Source: Mrakia gelida (Eukaryota; Basidiomycota; Tremellomycetes; Cystofilobasidiales; Mrakiaceae). From it: 64,000 nucleotides of DNA. Within the stretch, counting starts at the first letter, position 1; each line of letters opens with the position of its first letter. Both the position numbers and the translations under genes were made by a program. This document shows positions 48,673 through 60,425 of this stretch, piece after piece. The stretch lies in NCBI GenBank assembly GCA_024345305.1, contig BRON01000013.1:248001-312000 (forward strand), read 5' to 3'. The notes under the pieces were generated by a model. It saw nothing but the letters and a program-made list of their open reading frames with translations, was not told the origin of the DNA and ran no database searches.

Positions 48673-49297
48673 GAGAGCAACAGCATCGTTCAGCTCGAAT
48701 CCATCGCGAGCGAAACGAACGGTTCGTCCTCTTCTTGTTTTCCTTCCTTTTCTTCCTCTCATCCTTCTCTACTGACCTTCGATGATCGTACGCTCCTCTT
48801 TTGGCAGATCCAAATCACGAGCTCGGTATCCCCTATCTCTTCCAGAATCTCGTCGAACAGAGGGAGAGAGGGGGAAGAGAAGACGACCCGACGCGACTTT
48901 TGCTTTCTTTGACCAACGATGCGTTCTTTGCTCCAAGCTTTATGACGGTCACGATGAACCCCATGCTTAGTCCGAATGTATCGATATCGTGAGACTAGAA
49001 GAAGGGAGAGCTGAAAGAGAAACGAAAGGAAGGCAGCAAAGTCAGTCTCGGCGAAGAAAAAGACGCGTCGTTGAAATGAGCAGCGCGGAGCTTACCGATG
49101 AGGAGAGTGGTCGATTGCAGACCTCAAGATGACGCTGCGATAGAAGGAGGGAGAAGGGCGAAGGTGAGTGGGGTACAGGATGAAGGAGAAGCGAGCGTCA
49201 ACCGTCTCTTTAATCGTTTATCTCGCTGAGTGCGGCCTCGAGGAGGCGCGAACGCTGTGCGAAACCTCGATGGTCAGTGGCAAACTACCTCTGAAGC
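48673..49297. other. Ambiguous region after RRM copy
   Basis: Directly after the TGA the same frame continues EESNSIVQLESIASETN, and across an intron-like gap (CTACTGACC...GGCAG, acceptor about 48808) DPNHELGIPYLFQNLVEQ to a stop near 48992. On the minus strand a species-type intron (GTAAGC at about 49095, GACTGAC, TTTCAG at about 49010) points to exon text KHGVHRDRHKAWSKERIVG and FDEILEEIGIPSS. Both cannot easily be right; no family was recognised for either. Confidence 0.3.
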
Positions 49298-49760
49298 CTA
49301 GACCATCATCCTAGACCACCTCGTTCCAGCCAACCACTCGTCGTCGTCGCCGTACTGACGTCGCATCGTCCTTCGTTTTCGGTCGCGCCGTTTCCAGGCA
49401 TCGTGATCGCTCTTCGAAGCATCACCATCTTCTCACAAGATCATCAGGATCTTGGATCACCTGGAGCTTCATCGCCCGCCCTTGCTCCTTTCTGGCCTAG
49501 TGACTCTGGTCGAGAGAGGTGGTGATCAGAGAGAGCGGACGGGAGGAGTCGAGTCGACGCGTTGGGTTCTTTCCTTCATTTCCTAGCTTTTTTCGCCCGA
49601 TTATGACTTGACGACCTTCTTTCGTAGACTTTATATTTCATCGTGTTTCTACGGACTCACCTTCTCCGGACGAAACGGACGGCTTCACACGCTTGCGTTC
49701 CAGAGGAGGACGGTGAGGGACGAGCGACACACGTCTCGACTCTCGTTCCGAATCGTCCAT
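49298..49760 (-). CDS. Small basic hypothetical protein (about 91 residues)
   Basis: The ATG at 49760 opens MDDSERESRRVSLVPHRPPL, then ERKRVKPSVSSGE with a GTGAGT donor (exon 49760-49661). Exon 2 (49505-49461) gives SLGQKGARAGDEAP after a CTGATC...GACCAG acceptor. Exon 3 (49428-49298) gives DASKSDHDAWKRRDRKRRTM, RRQYGDDDEWLAGTRWSRMM and TAG. Phases add up exactly to 92 codons. The weak point is intron 2, only 32 bases, which is very short. The Arg/Lys-rich middle would suit a nuclear or nucleic-acid-binding protein, but no family is recognised. Confidence 0.45.
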
Positions 49761-49987
49761 GAATGAGAGAGGGAGGGAGCACGATCGAAGGAGGGCTAAA
49801 GGGTTACAGGAAATTGTAAGGAGGAGGTGACGCGGGTAGAGGAGGGAAAGTCTAGAGAGGATACAGCAGCGAGAATAAAAAGACAAAAAGGATCTGTTGT
49901 TCGAACGAGCGAAGTGAATCGACGACGACGAGGGGAGTCAGTCTTGTCGTTGAAGACTCGATCCTAGTCTCTGGGGAGCTGAGGATG

Positions 49988-50007
49988 AGAGAGAGAGAGA
50001 GAGAGAG
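49988..50007. repeat. (GA)n microsatellite
   Basis: About ten uninterrupted GA units just downstream of the stop of the membrane-protein gene. Confidence 0.8.
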
Positions 50008-50033
50008 GAGACTCACGCACAAATAACAAACGC

Positions 50034-51521
50034 CTACTCATCAACGGGCTCTCCCCTTGTGTCGTCGAACGTCGGATTCCTCTTTCTTCCCTCCCTTCGA
50101 CCTTCCAACGTGAGCCTCCTCCGTCTCGGCAGAGGCGCAGACCCATGAGGGGTTTCAGGTGATGAGGTGACGAGGAGAGCGGCAGCGGCGGGGAATCCGA
50201 GGGGAGGCGACGCGTCGGGAGGTGTTTGGACGCCGACGAACGCTGGTGTTTGGGAGAAGTGGGTGATGGGAGAGTCCTGTAAGAGGAAAGGATGAATAGA
50301 AAAGTCAGTATGGGACTGTTAGTGTTCCGTGAGAGGATACAAAAGGACGAACGGGAGCGGCGAAAGGGTCCATGTCAGGGTAACTTCCGAAGACGATTCG
50401 TCCTGGCTGCCCTATGCGAGGAGCAACACCTCCGGCTCTTCGTCCAAGCCACCGCTTCAGAGTGAAGATGCCTAAACCGACGAGGAAGAAGGCGCCGATG
50501 ATGGATCCGATGACGATACCGGCGATTTGAGCGTTGGTCTGCGAGGGAGGAGGAGGTCAGCTTCGACGCGGTTTCAACTTCCAAGTTCGAACGAGTGACG
50601 GAGCTTGAGAAAGAGTGAAAAGGAGACTCACGAGAGGTCTCTGTGGCGTATTGGCGAAACTCTCTCCGACGGCGGTAGCCGCAGATGATCTGGCGAGGAG
50701 GAAGACGCGAGGCAACGGGAGGTCAGATTCGTTTGTTTTCGAGTCGAGGACAACACGAACGACTCACGATGCAGACGGAGTTTCGCAAGCTTGACTCGGC
50801 GTGACGGTGATGTACTGGGTGGTGGTGCTGACGATGGTTTCGGTCGCGCTAGGCGAAGGGACGGAGGAGTAGGTGATGTCCGACGAGGAGGTCGAGAAGA
50901 CGGGAGTGCAGCTTGAGGTGGGAGAGGAAAGGACTCGAGAGACTCCTTGTCGACGACCTGGAGGAAGAGCTACGGCGAAGCAGCTTGCGGAGGTAAAGGT
51001 TCGGAAGGTTCTGTGTGGGAAAGTCAAGAACGAGACGGGAAAGAGAGCGGAGAGAGGGAAGAAGGGAGAACGAGGTGAGCTCGTCTTCGTTCTCGTTGGA
51101 CTCGCCAGAGGCCCTCTGTGACGGCACAGATCTGGAAGAGATGAACTCACGTTTTGTAGGAGTACTCTACATCTGTGAAAGTCGTTAAGAGGGTCGTTGT
51201 GATGTCGAAGTAGGAGGTTTGGACGGAGGGAGGAGGGTCGAAGCAGGAGAGGGACATGGCGAGGAGGAGGCGACCGTTCGAGCGTTCGACGAGGGACGAA
51301 GGAGCGACGAGAGGGAGTGAATCGGGTATAGAGACTTCGAGGTAAGATGTAGTTGGGAGAGAAGCTCGTCGTCCCCTTCAGTCCATGCCGTGAGCTCTAG
51401 ATCGAGGAGGACGATCAGGGACGACCGAGGTTGATTAAAAGTCAGTTGAGAAGAAAATCAGTCAACCAAAGATGGCGAGCAGCCAAGAGAGAGTCAGAGG
51501 ATGGTCTCGAGATGTCGCCAT
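50034..51521 (-). CDS. Single-pass mucin-like cell-surface membrane protein
   Basis: The ATG at 51521 starts a signal peptide (MATSRDHPLTLSWLLAIF), spliced to TTSYLEVSIPDSLPLVAPSS, LAMSLSCFDPPPSVQTSYFD and ITTTLLTTFTDVEYSYKT. The outer part continues as a Ser/Thr-rich stalk (FSTSSSDITYSSVPSPSATE, TTTQYITVTPSQACETPSAS), likely O-glycosylated. One transmembrane helix follows, IAGIVIGSIIGAFFLVGLGI, with the stop-transfer FTLKRWLGRRAGG. The cytosolic tail (GSYPDMDPFAAP, SPITHFSQTPAFVGV, RRRRLTLEGRREGRKR) ends VDE and TAG at 50036-50034. The architecture resembles fungal wall-stress sensors (Mid2/Wsc-like) in general shape only; no specific domain was found. Confidence 0.7.
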
Positions 51522-51695
51522 GAGCTTCTAGAAGTGAAACGAGGATTCGAGCAGATGGCCGTCCATAGCTAGAAGACGAAGGAGGAAGGGAGGCGAGGTT
51601 GAGCTCGACCAAAGGGTTTTCGACGAGCTCACATCTTCCTGTCTTCCAACACTCAGCCTCCCTCCCTCCTATCTCGCTTCTTCATCTCCTTCATC

Positions 51696-52917
<1,222 letters not shown>

Positions 52918-53915
52918 AGCACGCATGAATGAAGCGTGTGATCTTCGTTGGTTGGCGAGAGAGGAAAGACAGGAGGGAGGGAGAGCGGTTTGGTTGAGCT
53001 CGCGCGAATTTCGTCCAAGTCTACGTTCATGCTTTGCTAGTCGATCTTTCCAGAAAGCGAGAAAAGGTTGAAGGTGATGAGGAGCATAGATAGACGTCAA
53101 CAACAAGAAAGCGAGAGATGGATCCAGGGAGCAGGGAGGCGAGCGAGGGAAGACCTGGATGCGACGAAGGAAGGAAGGAAAGAGGTCAGCATCTGTTCGG
53201 TTCATTCGTTCGAGAGCCACAACCAGGAGAAAAGAAGAGAAAGAAGAGAAGAGAAGGAAAAAGAGAAGAGCAGAGAAAAGAATGTCCGAGTCCATCAAGC
53301 CCGCATTCACCACCATCTCGTCCTTGAGGAGACGAGCAAAAAAGTGAGGCAGGCAGACAAAAAGGTCTCACGCTCACCCCCTCCCCATCCCATCCTCTTC
53401 CTAAGCGCTCGACAAGAACTCTGCAACCCCCCTCTCCCGAAGGAAAGGAGAGAAACAGAGGCGGAGCAGAAGAGAAGGAACGAAGAGAAAAAAGCATTGT
53501 CGTTGTCGCCCAACTTCGACGCTCTCTACGCTCTTAGATGCGATAGAGGGAAATTTGATTGGGCAGTGTGTGTTTGTGTGTGGAGGGAGAGAGAGAGAGA
53601 GTAGAGAGGAGAGAGAGAGAGGAGGGAGAGGAGAGAGGAGAGCGGGGCTTACCGGAAGGAGGGAAGGAAGGGAGGAGAGAGATGCTCGTCGTTGGAGGGA
53701 GCTCGAAAAAAGCGTCGAGATCTGAAGGACGAGGGAAGGGGGGTAGCGACCGGTCGTCAGGGTGAGAATATATATCTTGAGGACCCTTGGAGATCAAGAT
53801 CAAGCTCAGGAAGAGAACCTAAGGAATGGAGAGCTGCAAAAGATCGGGAGAATCTGCTGAGCGAGAGCTTTCGAAGCGAGTCGCTCTTCGCGCGCGTTCG
53901 AGTCTCATCGCATCG
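52918..53915. other. One-kilobase GA-rich region, gene status unclear
   Basis: The plus strand is strongly purine-rich (53200-53800), including imperfect GA repeats at 53587-53640. Open frames there are low-complexity Glu/Arg/Lys. On the minus strand, two species-type 3' splice patterns occur: CCCTGACGACC...CCTTCAG ending near 53723, with a GTAAGC donor near 53651, and GATGCTGACC...CATCCAG ending near 53158. These suggest a spliced 3' UTR of the LIM gene or an unrecognised small minus-strand gene. No protein could be assembled. Confidence 0.35.
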
Positions 53916-55920
53916 TCAACCAACCCTCTTCTTCACCCCCGTCCTCTCCAAGATACTCAGCCCCGACCCAGCTCCGACTTTCTTCCTCTCAGCTCCAGCT
54001 CCTGCCACCTCTCCACGCCCAGCAGTTCCTCCCTGAGGCGACGAGACTCGTTCGTTCCCTGACGCGGTTTGAAGCGGTCTCGTCGTCGACGGACCTGACG
54101 AGGAGGGGTGGGAGCGAGGGCTGAAAAACGCTCGAGTGCTGGACGTTGACGTTGACGGTTGGACGGGAGGCGAGTCGGACTGTCGATGAGAGACGACGAG
54201 TCGACTTGGTTTCGCGCACTGATTCGACAAAGCGATGAGGGACGAGAAAGTCAGCACACGCGCCAAAATCTCGTTCAAGGCGAGCACAAAAAGTCGAGCA
54301 AGACTACTCACCTTCATACAAACCCCCTTCCCCTTCTCATTCACCCCAACCCCAACCTGTCCATCCTCCTTTCCCTCGGCGCTCTCCTTCACCAACGCGT
54401 CGCCGCACGAGTCGCACTTGAAGCAGACCGAGTGGTAGGTCTCTCCACCGAGTTGAGTTGGGAGAGTGATGAGAGCGATGGAGGTTGTTCCTCGAGATGG
54501 AGCTGGTTGGCCGTACGGTCGAGGAGGGGGAGGGGAGGAGGTCGCGGGAGGGTCGGTGAGGAGGAGGGAGCAGCCTGGACAGCGGAGGTTTGTCGAGGTA
54601 GAGGAGGGTTGAGGAGGTCCGGCGGGGAGTTTAGGTAGGTGAGGGGATGTGTAGGAGACGGAGGAGGTGTGTGGTTGGCGAGTGGACAAGTAGGAGGAGA
54701 AAGATGAGGAGGGAGGAGATGGACGCGTCGAGGGTTCGGTTGAGGTTGGTGTTGAGACGCGACCGTTGGGCTGGACGGGACGGGACGATGAAGGCGAGGA
54801 TGACGAGGGAGTGATAGATGCAATTCCCAGTCTCGTCCTGAGTTCCTCGACCGCTGCGTTGGGAGGAGCGGTTCCATCTCGAGAACGCGAAGACGAGGGA
54901 CCGAATCCTCCGAGGTTGCTGTTCGATGAGGTGAGACCGCTGGGACGACTCGGTTTGCTGACGATGGGAGCTCGACCTGAGGAGGGAGAGGAAGGGCTGG
55001 GGTTGAAAAGACAGTCCTCGCATGTTGGTTTGGCGGTGATGGGGTGGAGGAGAGGAGGGTTGGAGGAAGACGGTCGGAGGGGAGTCGAGCAGCCTGAACG
55101 AAAGCGAAAGCCAGGTCAGCTTTTTTGTACGCGAATGTTTGAAATATATACTACACTCACCACCACAGGCGAAACACCCTTGACACCAGATCCTCTTCCC
55201 GCTCCTCACGAACATCCCCTCGCCTCGTCCGTTCGACCCAAGTTCTTTGACTCCCAAAACGGCTCGCCCACACTTCTCGCAGTCTCCCAAGCTGTCCTCC
55301 TTGCTGTAGCAGCTTCGGCACTTGAACTTCTCTTCCTCCTCTGGGTGGGTGAAGAAGTCGTGGGCGGGGTTGGGTTTGACCGGGAAGAGGGTTGCGTCGG
55401 GAGGGAAAGGTCGAGAGCAGGAAACGCAGGCGAGAGGGGAGGAGGTCGAGAGCAGGGAGCCGTAGGTCTTGGAAAGTGAAGGGGAGGGTGGTGGGTGCAT
55501 GGAGGTCCTTTCAAGGGGTTGAAGGGTCGAAGAAGAGGTAGACGGGACGACGGGAGGCGGGAGGTTCGAGGCGTATCTGAGCGAGGGAGGAATTAAGGGA
55601 GGGAGGGAGAGTGAGCTGATCAGCTCGAGGTTCATGACACGATCAGAAGAAAGAAGAGCCAGAAGACAAGATGGTCTGCTCACTTCTTTTGCCACCTATC
55701 TACAGGTCCTTCTCCCGTTGTGGAGGGTGAGCTTGCGAGGGTTGAAGCTGAAGGAAGCGAACCGAGCAACAAACAAACGAGAGGTGAGCTCGAGCCAGCC
55801 TTCTTCTCTCGTCAACTTCCGTACTCAGAACTCACTCTGACGAGTAGAACCTCCACATCGACACCTATCAGCACTGGAAGAGACGAGTTCGCCACATAAT
55901 CGACAGAGAAGGAGGGGCAT
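53916..55920 (-). CDS. LIM-domain zinc-finger protein
   Basis: Zinc-binding adaptor protein, probably cytoskeletal or signalling (inference). A first short exon from ATG 55920 holds MPLLLCRLCGELVSSSADRC with RCGG, then a Ser-rich linker. A cysteine-rich region follows: PLACVSCSRPFPPDATLFPV, EKFKCRSCYSKEDSLGDCEK, RIWCQGCFACGG joined to CSTPLRP, and ITAKPTCEDCLFN. After a long Ser/Pro/Thr-rich disordered stretch comes a clean LIM finger: LRCPGCSLLLTD, ETYHSVCFKCDSCGDALVKE, GKGVCMKCAKPSR. The C terminus is disordered and ends LERTGVKKRVG at 53916. In the first finger a Trp-Cys sits where His is usual (IWCQGCFAC), so metal ligands there may differ. Which named LIM protein it is cannot be decided. 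Confidence 0.78.
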
Positions 55921-56278
55921 TCCGATGTGGGGAGGAGGGAGAGGGGAAGAGGGAAGGAAGGAAGGCTGAAGCGAGCGAGAGGGAAGGAAAGATGGCTTGA
56001 TTCGATGGTGCTGGACGAGCTCCTTAAGGTCGTAAATGGGTCGATACGGACGATGAATAGAGAGAGACGGTATACAGGGAGGGCTTGAAGTGGTGGACGG
56101 TGGTAGAAAAGGAGGACGTGGTTGAGGAGGACAGGAAGAGAGGAGGTGTTTTGAGCTCGAGCTCTGCGCCCTCTTGGAGTCTCGAGTGACGCGTCCTCCG
56201 ATTGCTTTCTATTCAACTCAAGTTTTCCCGCATCCTTGAGAAGAGACAAGATACATGTAAAGTCATCCTCGTCGTATA
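55921..56278. other. Intergenic, LIM gene upstream / NSRP1-like 3' end
   Basis: Both flanking genes are on the minus strand, so this 358-base stretch should hold the LIM gene promoter and the NSRP1-like 3' UTR. No other gene is seen. Confidence 0.4.
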
Positions 56279-57839
56279 TCAAGGAGCACTGGCCCCAGCA
56301 GCGGCGGCAGCAGCAGCAGCCTCCTTCTTCTCCCTCTCCTCCTCCTCCAACTTCGCCCTCTTCCTCTCCAAGAACCTCTCCCTCGCACTCCCCACAGCAA
56401 CCTCATCGTTCCTCTTCTCCTTCACACCGACGATCCTCTTCTGCTCCCTCTCCTCTCGCTCCCTCTCCAACCTCTTCTCCTCCTCCTCCAACTGAGAAGC
56501 CATCATCCTCTCCTGCCTCTCCCTGATCTCCCTCCCTCCAGCAGCAGCTCCCACCCTCCTGCTCACACCAGGCCCACCCGCACCTCCCACACCTCCTGAT
56601 CCAGACCCTCCAGCTCCTGATCCCAGAGCCGACGGAGGGGGTTGCTTCTTGGGCATGAAGTTGAGTCCCGGAGTGAGGAGATCTCTCGAGTCGACGATCT
56701 CGCCGGAGTCGTTCGTTTCGACGGTGAGACCTTTGGATTTGGCTTCGGCTGCGAGGGCGGCGTCGGAGGTTGGAGGAGGGAGGGTTGTACCCTGGATGGG
56801 ACCTTTGGGTTTGACGATGGTGAGGTTGGTTGGATCGGAGGAGGAGGAGGGTTGGGACGCGGCGAGGGTGGCGGAGACGGCTGCTGAGTGGGCTTCGGCG
56901 TCCTTTTCGAGGAAGGATTTGTAGAAGGATGAGATACCACCTACGGAGGAGGCTCGGAGTTTGGCTGGAAAATGGAAAGTAGGAGGAGGAAGGGAGAGAG
57001 AAGGGTCAGTTCGAGCGGAGGGGGGACGCGAGGTGGGATCAAGTTGAGCTCGAGCTTGAACCAAAAAGAAAAAGGAACGGCAAAACTCACCCTCTGTAGC
57101 CTTCTCCTCCTCTTCAGCTCTCCTCACTTCTGCCATCTGGTCCTTGTAAGCCTGAGTGACGAACTTGTCCTTGTCCGCGAACTCGTCTCCTTCGAGCTCT
57201 CGTTCCTTCTCGAGCATCTTCTCCTCCGCTCGGATTCGATCCAGTTTACGAGTAGCGGCGGAGGCGATAGCTTGAGCCATGTACTTGGGCTGGTAGAAGC
57301 GATAACGTTTTCAAGGAAAGAGGTCAGCGATGGAAGTCAAGAAATGAAGGGAAGGGAGGACAGAGTCGAGCTCAACACGAAGAGCTCCTTCCCCTCCATC
57401 CACTCGCCCTCCTACGATATCAAAGCCTTGGACTCACTGCTCTCCCCTCCTCTGCTTCTTCCTTACTCTTCCTAGCCCTCTTCTCCGCCTCCTTCATGTC
57501 GTCCCAGACCTCGTCGTACTTGAAAGCCGTCTGATCGACCTCCAACGCTGCTTCCTGCTTCGTTCGAACCGACCGACTGGGAGCTACAGCCTGATGAACG
57601 AGAGTCTTGGGGTTGATTTTGGGTTTACCCCATGAACGAGATGAGGATGCTTCGGGTTGAGGTGGTGGAGGAGGATCGTCGTCGTCTGCGAGAGAGAAGG
57701 CGGATGGTTTGGGAGCTGGTGGAGGCGGTTTGGGTTTCGACGACGAGGAAGCTGCTCCTGCTGCTGTCTTTTTGGCTCCGAACGAGAAGGAGATCTTGGC
57801 TGGAGGAGCTCCGGATGGTGGTGGTGGAGGGGCTGACAT
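56279..57839 (-). CDS. NSRP1/CCDC55-like nuclear speckle splicing regulator
   Basis: The human relative, NSRP1, modulates alternative splicing in nuclear speckles. Exon 1 from ATG 57839 reads MSAPPPPPSGAPPAKISFSF, GAKKTAAG and a Pro/Ser segment, then RTKQEAALEVDQTAFKYDEV with WDDMKEAEKRARKSKEEAEE, the family core start. Exon 2 gives PKYMAQAIASAATRKLDRIR, AEEKMLEKERELEGDEFADK and DKFVTQAYKDQMAEVRRAEE, the diagnostic E.EGDEFADK..F.T..Y motif. Exon 3 continues SSVGGISSFYKSFLEKDAEA, LTPGLNFMPKKQPP and a charged coiled-coil C terminus rich in Glu/Arg, ending AAAGASAP. The domain is strongly recognisable; the function is by family. Confidence 0.87.
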
Positions 57840-58139
57840 GGAGAGAAGAGGAGGAAACAGAAGAGGGACTACTGGGAAGGGAGGGTCGATTTGGTTGGAG
57901 TCAGCTCGAAAGCTCGCTCTCCTTCTTCTTCTCTCGAACGGCGACGCGACATTTTTTCGCCAACAGTACATCCAAACGTTCGAGCGGCAGCTCTGAGGTA
58001 GAGCACCCCTGTGAGTTTTGGCTTCGTTGGCTTCTCAAGTCGAAATCAACGAGCTCACCTTCTTCCCTCCTTCTCTCTCTCTCTCGTCCGCCCATCTGCC
58101 CCAACTCCTCTTCTCTCTTCACCTTCCAGTTCATCAACC
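57840..58139. promoter_or_regulatory. Divergent promoter, NSRP1-like and F-box-like genes
   Basis: These 300 bases lie between head-to-head start codons. The right half is pyrimidine-rich on the plus strand up to the ATG at 58140. A plus-strand 5' UTR intron is possible (GTGAGTTTTGG at about 58011). Confidence 0.45.
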
Positions 58140-59157
58140 ATGGACACCTCCGGGCTCACACCTATTCACCGGCCTATCCCCTGGGATGTTCTCATCCTCA
58201 TCTTTAGAGCGTCCGACCTCCCCACCCTCGCCGCTCTCGGTCGAGTCTCGTTCGACTTCTTCGTCTCTTCGAGCGCCATCCTCTATAGAGACGTCGAGGT
58301 TGACTCGTTTGAGCAGCTGGACCGGCTCTTCTACTACAGAGTTAAGCACCAGGTTAGCTCTTGGACTTCTCTTCTCCTCCTCAGCGTCTCTCAGAACTGA
58401 TCATCTTCTTTTTTGCCTCGCATCGCGTCGCCAGACTCCACCCCTACCCTCCTCTCGAATCTACCCTCATCTCTCCCTATCCCGGATCCAAACCCTCTCC
58501 CTCAACTTCACCTCCCTCCAGAACGTCCCCTTCCCCGAATCAGGCGAACCTCAACTCTCCCTTTCCTTCTCTCGCCTCGCCAACACGTCCCTCCACATCC
58601 CTCTCGACACCCTCCGTCTCTCCATCACCCACTCCCACAAGCACATGGTCTCCCCTCTTTACCGAGTCCTCCTTCCCCGCCTCGACCCTCTTCACTTCGA
58701 ATACACCGTCACAGACCGTTCGGTCGACAAAGGGATCTGGACGACCCTCTTTCATGAAACGACCACCATCCTCGCCCAATGGAGACGACTCGCCACGCTC
58801 TCCTTCAAGGGTGGCATCCCTATACGCGATCCTGGAGACCCGCCGTTCGGGAGTACTATACCCAAGAAGCCTACCCTGCTGGCTGCCCTACGGGCTCCGA
58901 GGATTGAGAGGAGGAGGGTGCTGAGGATGGACGTCGCGAGCTTGTTCACTTCGCGGCTGTATTCCACGGCGGGGAGCTTCATGAAGCTGTTCGTGGTGAA
59001 CGAAGGACTGTTTGGGCTGGGAGGGATGCAGGATGCGTCGATTTTGTTGGTGGTGAGGACGGAGCAGGAGAGGGTCGAGTTGGAGACGGGGGTGCAAAAG
59101 CTCGCGAGGGAGAAGTGGAGGAAGCTTTTTGTGGTGGAGGTCGAGAAGCAAGCTTGA
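58140..59157 (+). CDS. F-box-like protein
   Basis: Likely a substrate adaptor of an SCF ubiquitin ligase, of the lineage-expanded type common in basidiomycetes. Exon 1 (58140-58352) gives MDTSGLTPIHRPIPWDVLIL, IFRASDLPTLAALGRVSFDF and YRDVEVDSFEQLDRLF, a weak N-terminal F-box (IPWDVL..IF....L..L..V). Exon 2 (58435-59157) holds degenerate leucine-rich text such as LSRIQTLSLNFTSLQNVPFP, HIPLDTLRLSITHSHKHMVS and LLPRLDPLHFEYTV, ending LFVVEVEKQA and TGA. A GTAAGT lies two bases after the stop, suggesting a spliced 3' UTR. The substrate is unknown. Confidence 0.72.
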
Positions 59158-60425
59158 GGTAAGTCGCCGACAACTTTACTCCTTTCCATCTCGTATCTTG
59201 TCTGCATCTTGAAGACTGACCAGCTCTCCCTCAACCCAACCTTCTCGTCTTGCGTCGAAACTCGCTCCCAGCTCCCTTCAACCGTCAATCGCTCATCACC
59301 CGTTCGACGCGACGGATTTTGGATGCGAGATTACCTTGGGTAGACCACAGGCGTAAGTTTGTTTCCGAAAACTCGGTGCGCTGCGATGAGGACGAGATAG
59401 ACGAGACACTGACGACGACGCGTCCTCCTTTTCGTTTTCTTCGGAAGATCAGACGCTTCGAGGTCGGCAACGCCGTTCCTGCTCTCACCACCTCAGCCTA
59501 TGTATGCATCTTCTCTGTCTCCGTCCGTCTCCCAACCTGCAAGATCGGTGCGAAGGGAAAGGCCGCGAAGCGTCGAGAAGGCAGACGCGTTCGATTTTAT
59601 CTTCCTTCGCTTCGTCTTCCACGTCCACCCCAAAGTACATCTGTCCTTGGCTGTCTCCGTCTAGCTCAAAAATCACCGAGAATGCAATCAAGCTGCTCTG
59701 GAGTCCTCAGCGAAAGCGAACCCTCGACGCGTCCCCTCTGCAGATCGTGATCGCACCTCCTCTTTCTTCGCTCCCTTTCGAACGCACAGAGGTCAAAATT
59801 TTCTTCCTTCTCGATGGCTTCCGATAGGGAAGAGTCCTAGCTACACGCTCAGCTGAAGAACCGAACCTTTCTAGACTTTCTATGCGATGATTCTCGACCC
59901 GCCATCTCGCGTCCCTTCATAAACTCTCCGCTCTGAGCTTTCCCAATTTCTCCTGAGCCGAGGAAGTCACCGGCTTCGATCTCCTGATTTTTCCCTTAGC
60001 TGAGACGAGGGAAAGGACTAGAAAGGCGCGTCGCGTCGTAGTTCAGACTGCTCGGACTGTTGTTGTTGATATCCGAATGCAGACTGGAGGAAGGAAAATT
60101 GAGATCGAGAAGGAAGCAGCCAAGGGAAAGGGGAGCCGGCTGAGACCTCGCTCCCTTCGCTCCTCCCTTGTTTCTCCTCCAACTTCACCTTGCTCGCTCT
60201 CGTTCCCCTTCCCTCCTTTTCCTAACCCCTCACCCCCACCCTCCCCCTTCCCCTCCATCTCGCCCTCACAGACGCCAGCGTCGACCCTCTCTCGAACCTT
60301 CATCCCTCCCTCCTCCTCTCTCCTTTCAGGCCCACCTCGAAAGACCACTCTCTTTGAAACCTCCTCCTCCTTCCCATCCCTCCTTCACTCTCCTCTAAAA
60401 AACACACCCTCAAACCACCTCAACG
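59158..60425. other. Long region without a confident gene
   Basis: About 1.27 kb. A plus-strand frame at about 59590-59765 reads SFASSSTSTPKYICPWLSPS and ITENAIKLLWSPQRKRTLDA, and intron-like signals occur near 59160-59230 (GTAAGT, GACTGACC). I could not assemble a start or a family, and the antisense frame is equally open. From 60130 on the plus strand is C/T-rich, consistent with the leader and promoter of the secreted GH23 gene. Confidence 0.35.

Noticed and set aside
53068..53604. A 178-codon plus-strand frame rich in Glu, Arg and Lys
   Set aside because: It is produced by the purine-rich simple sequence, has no domain or intron evidence and overlaps opposite-strand splice signals.
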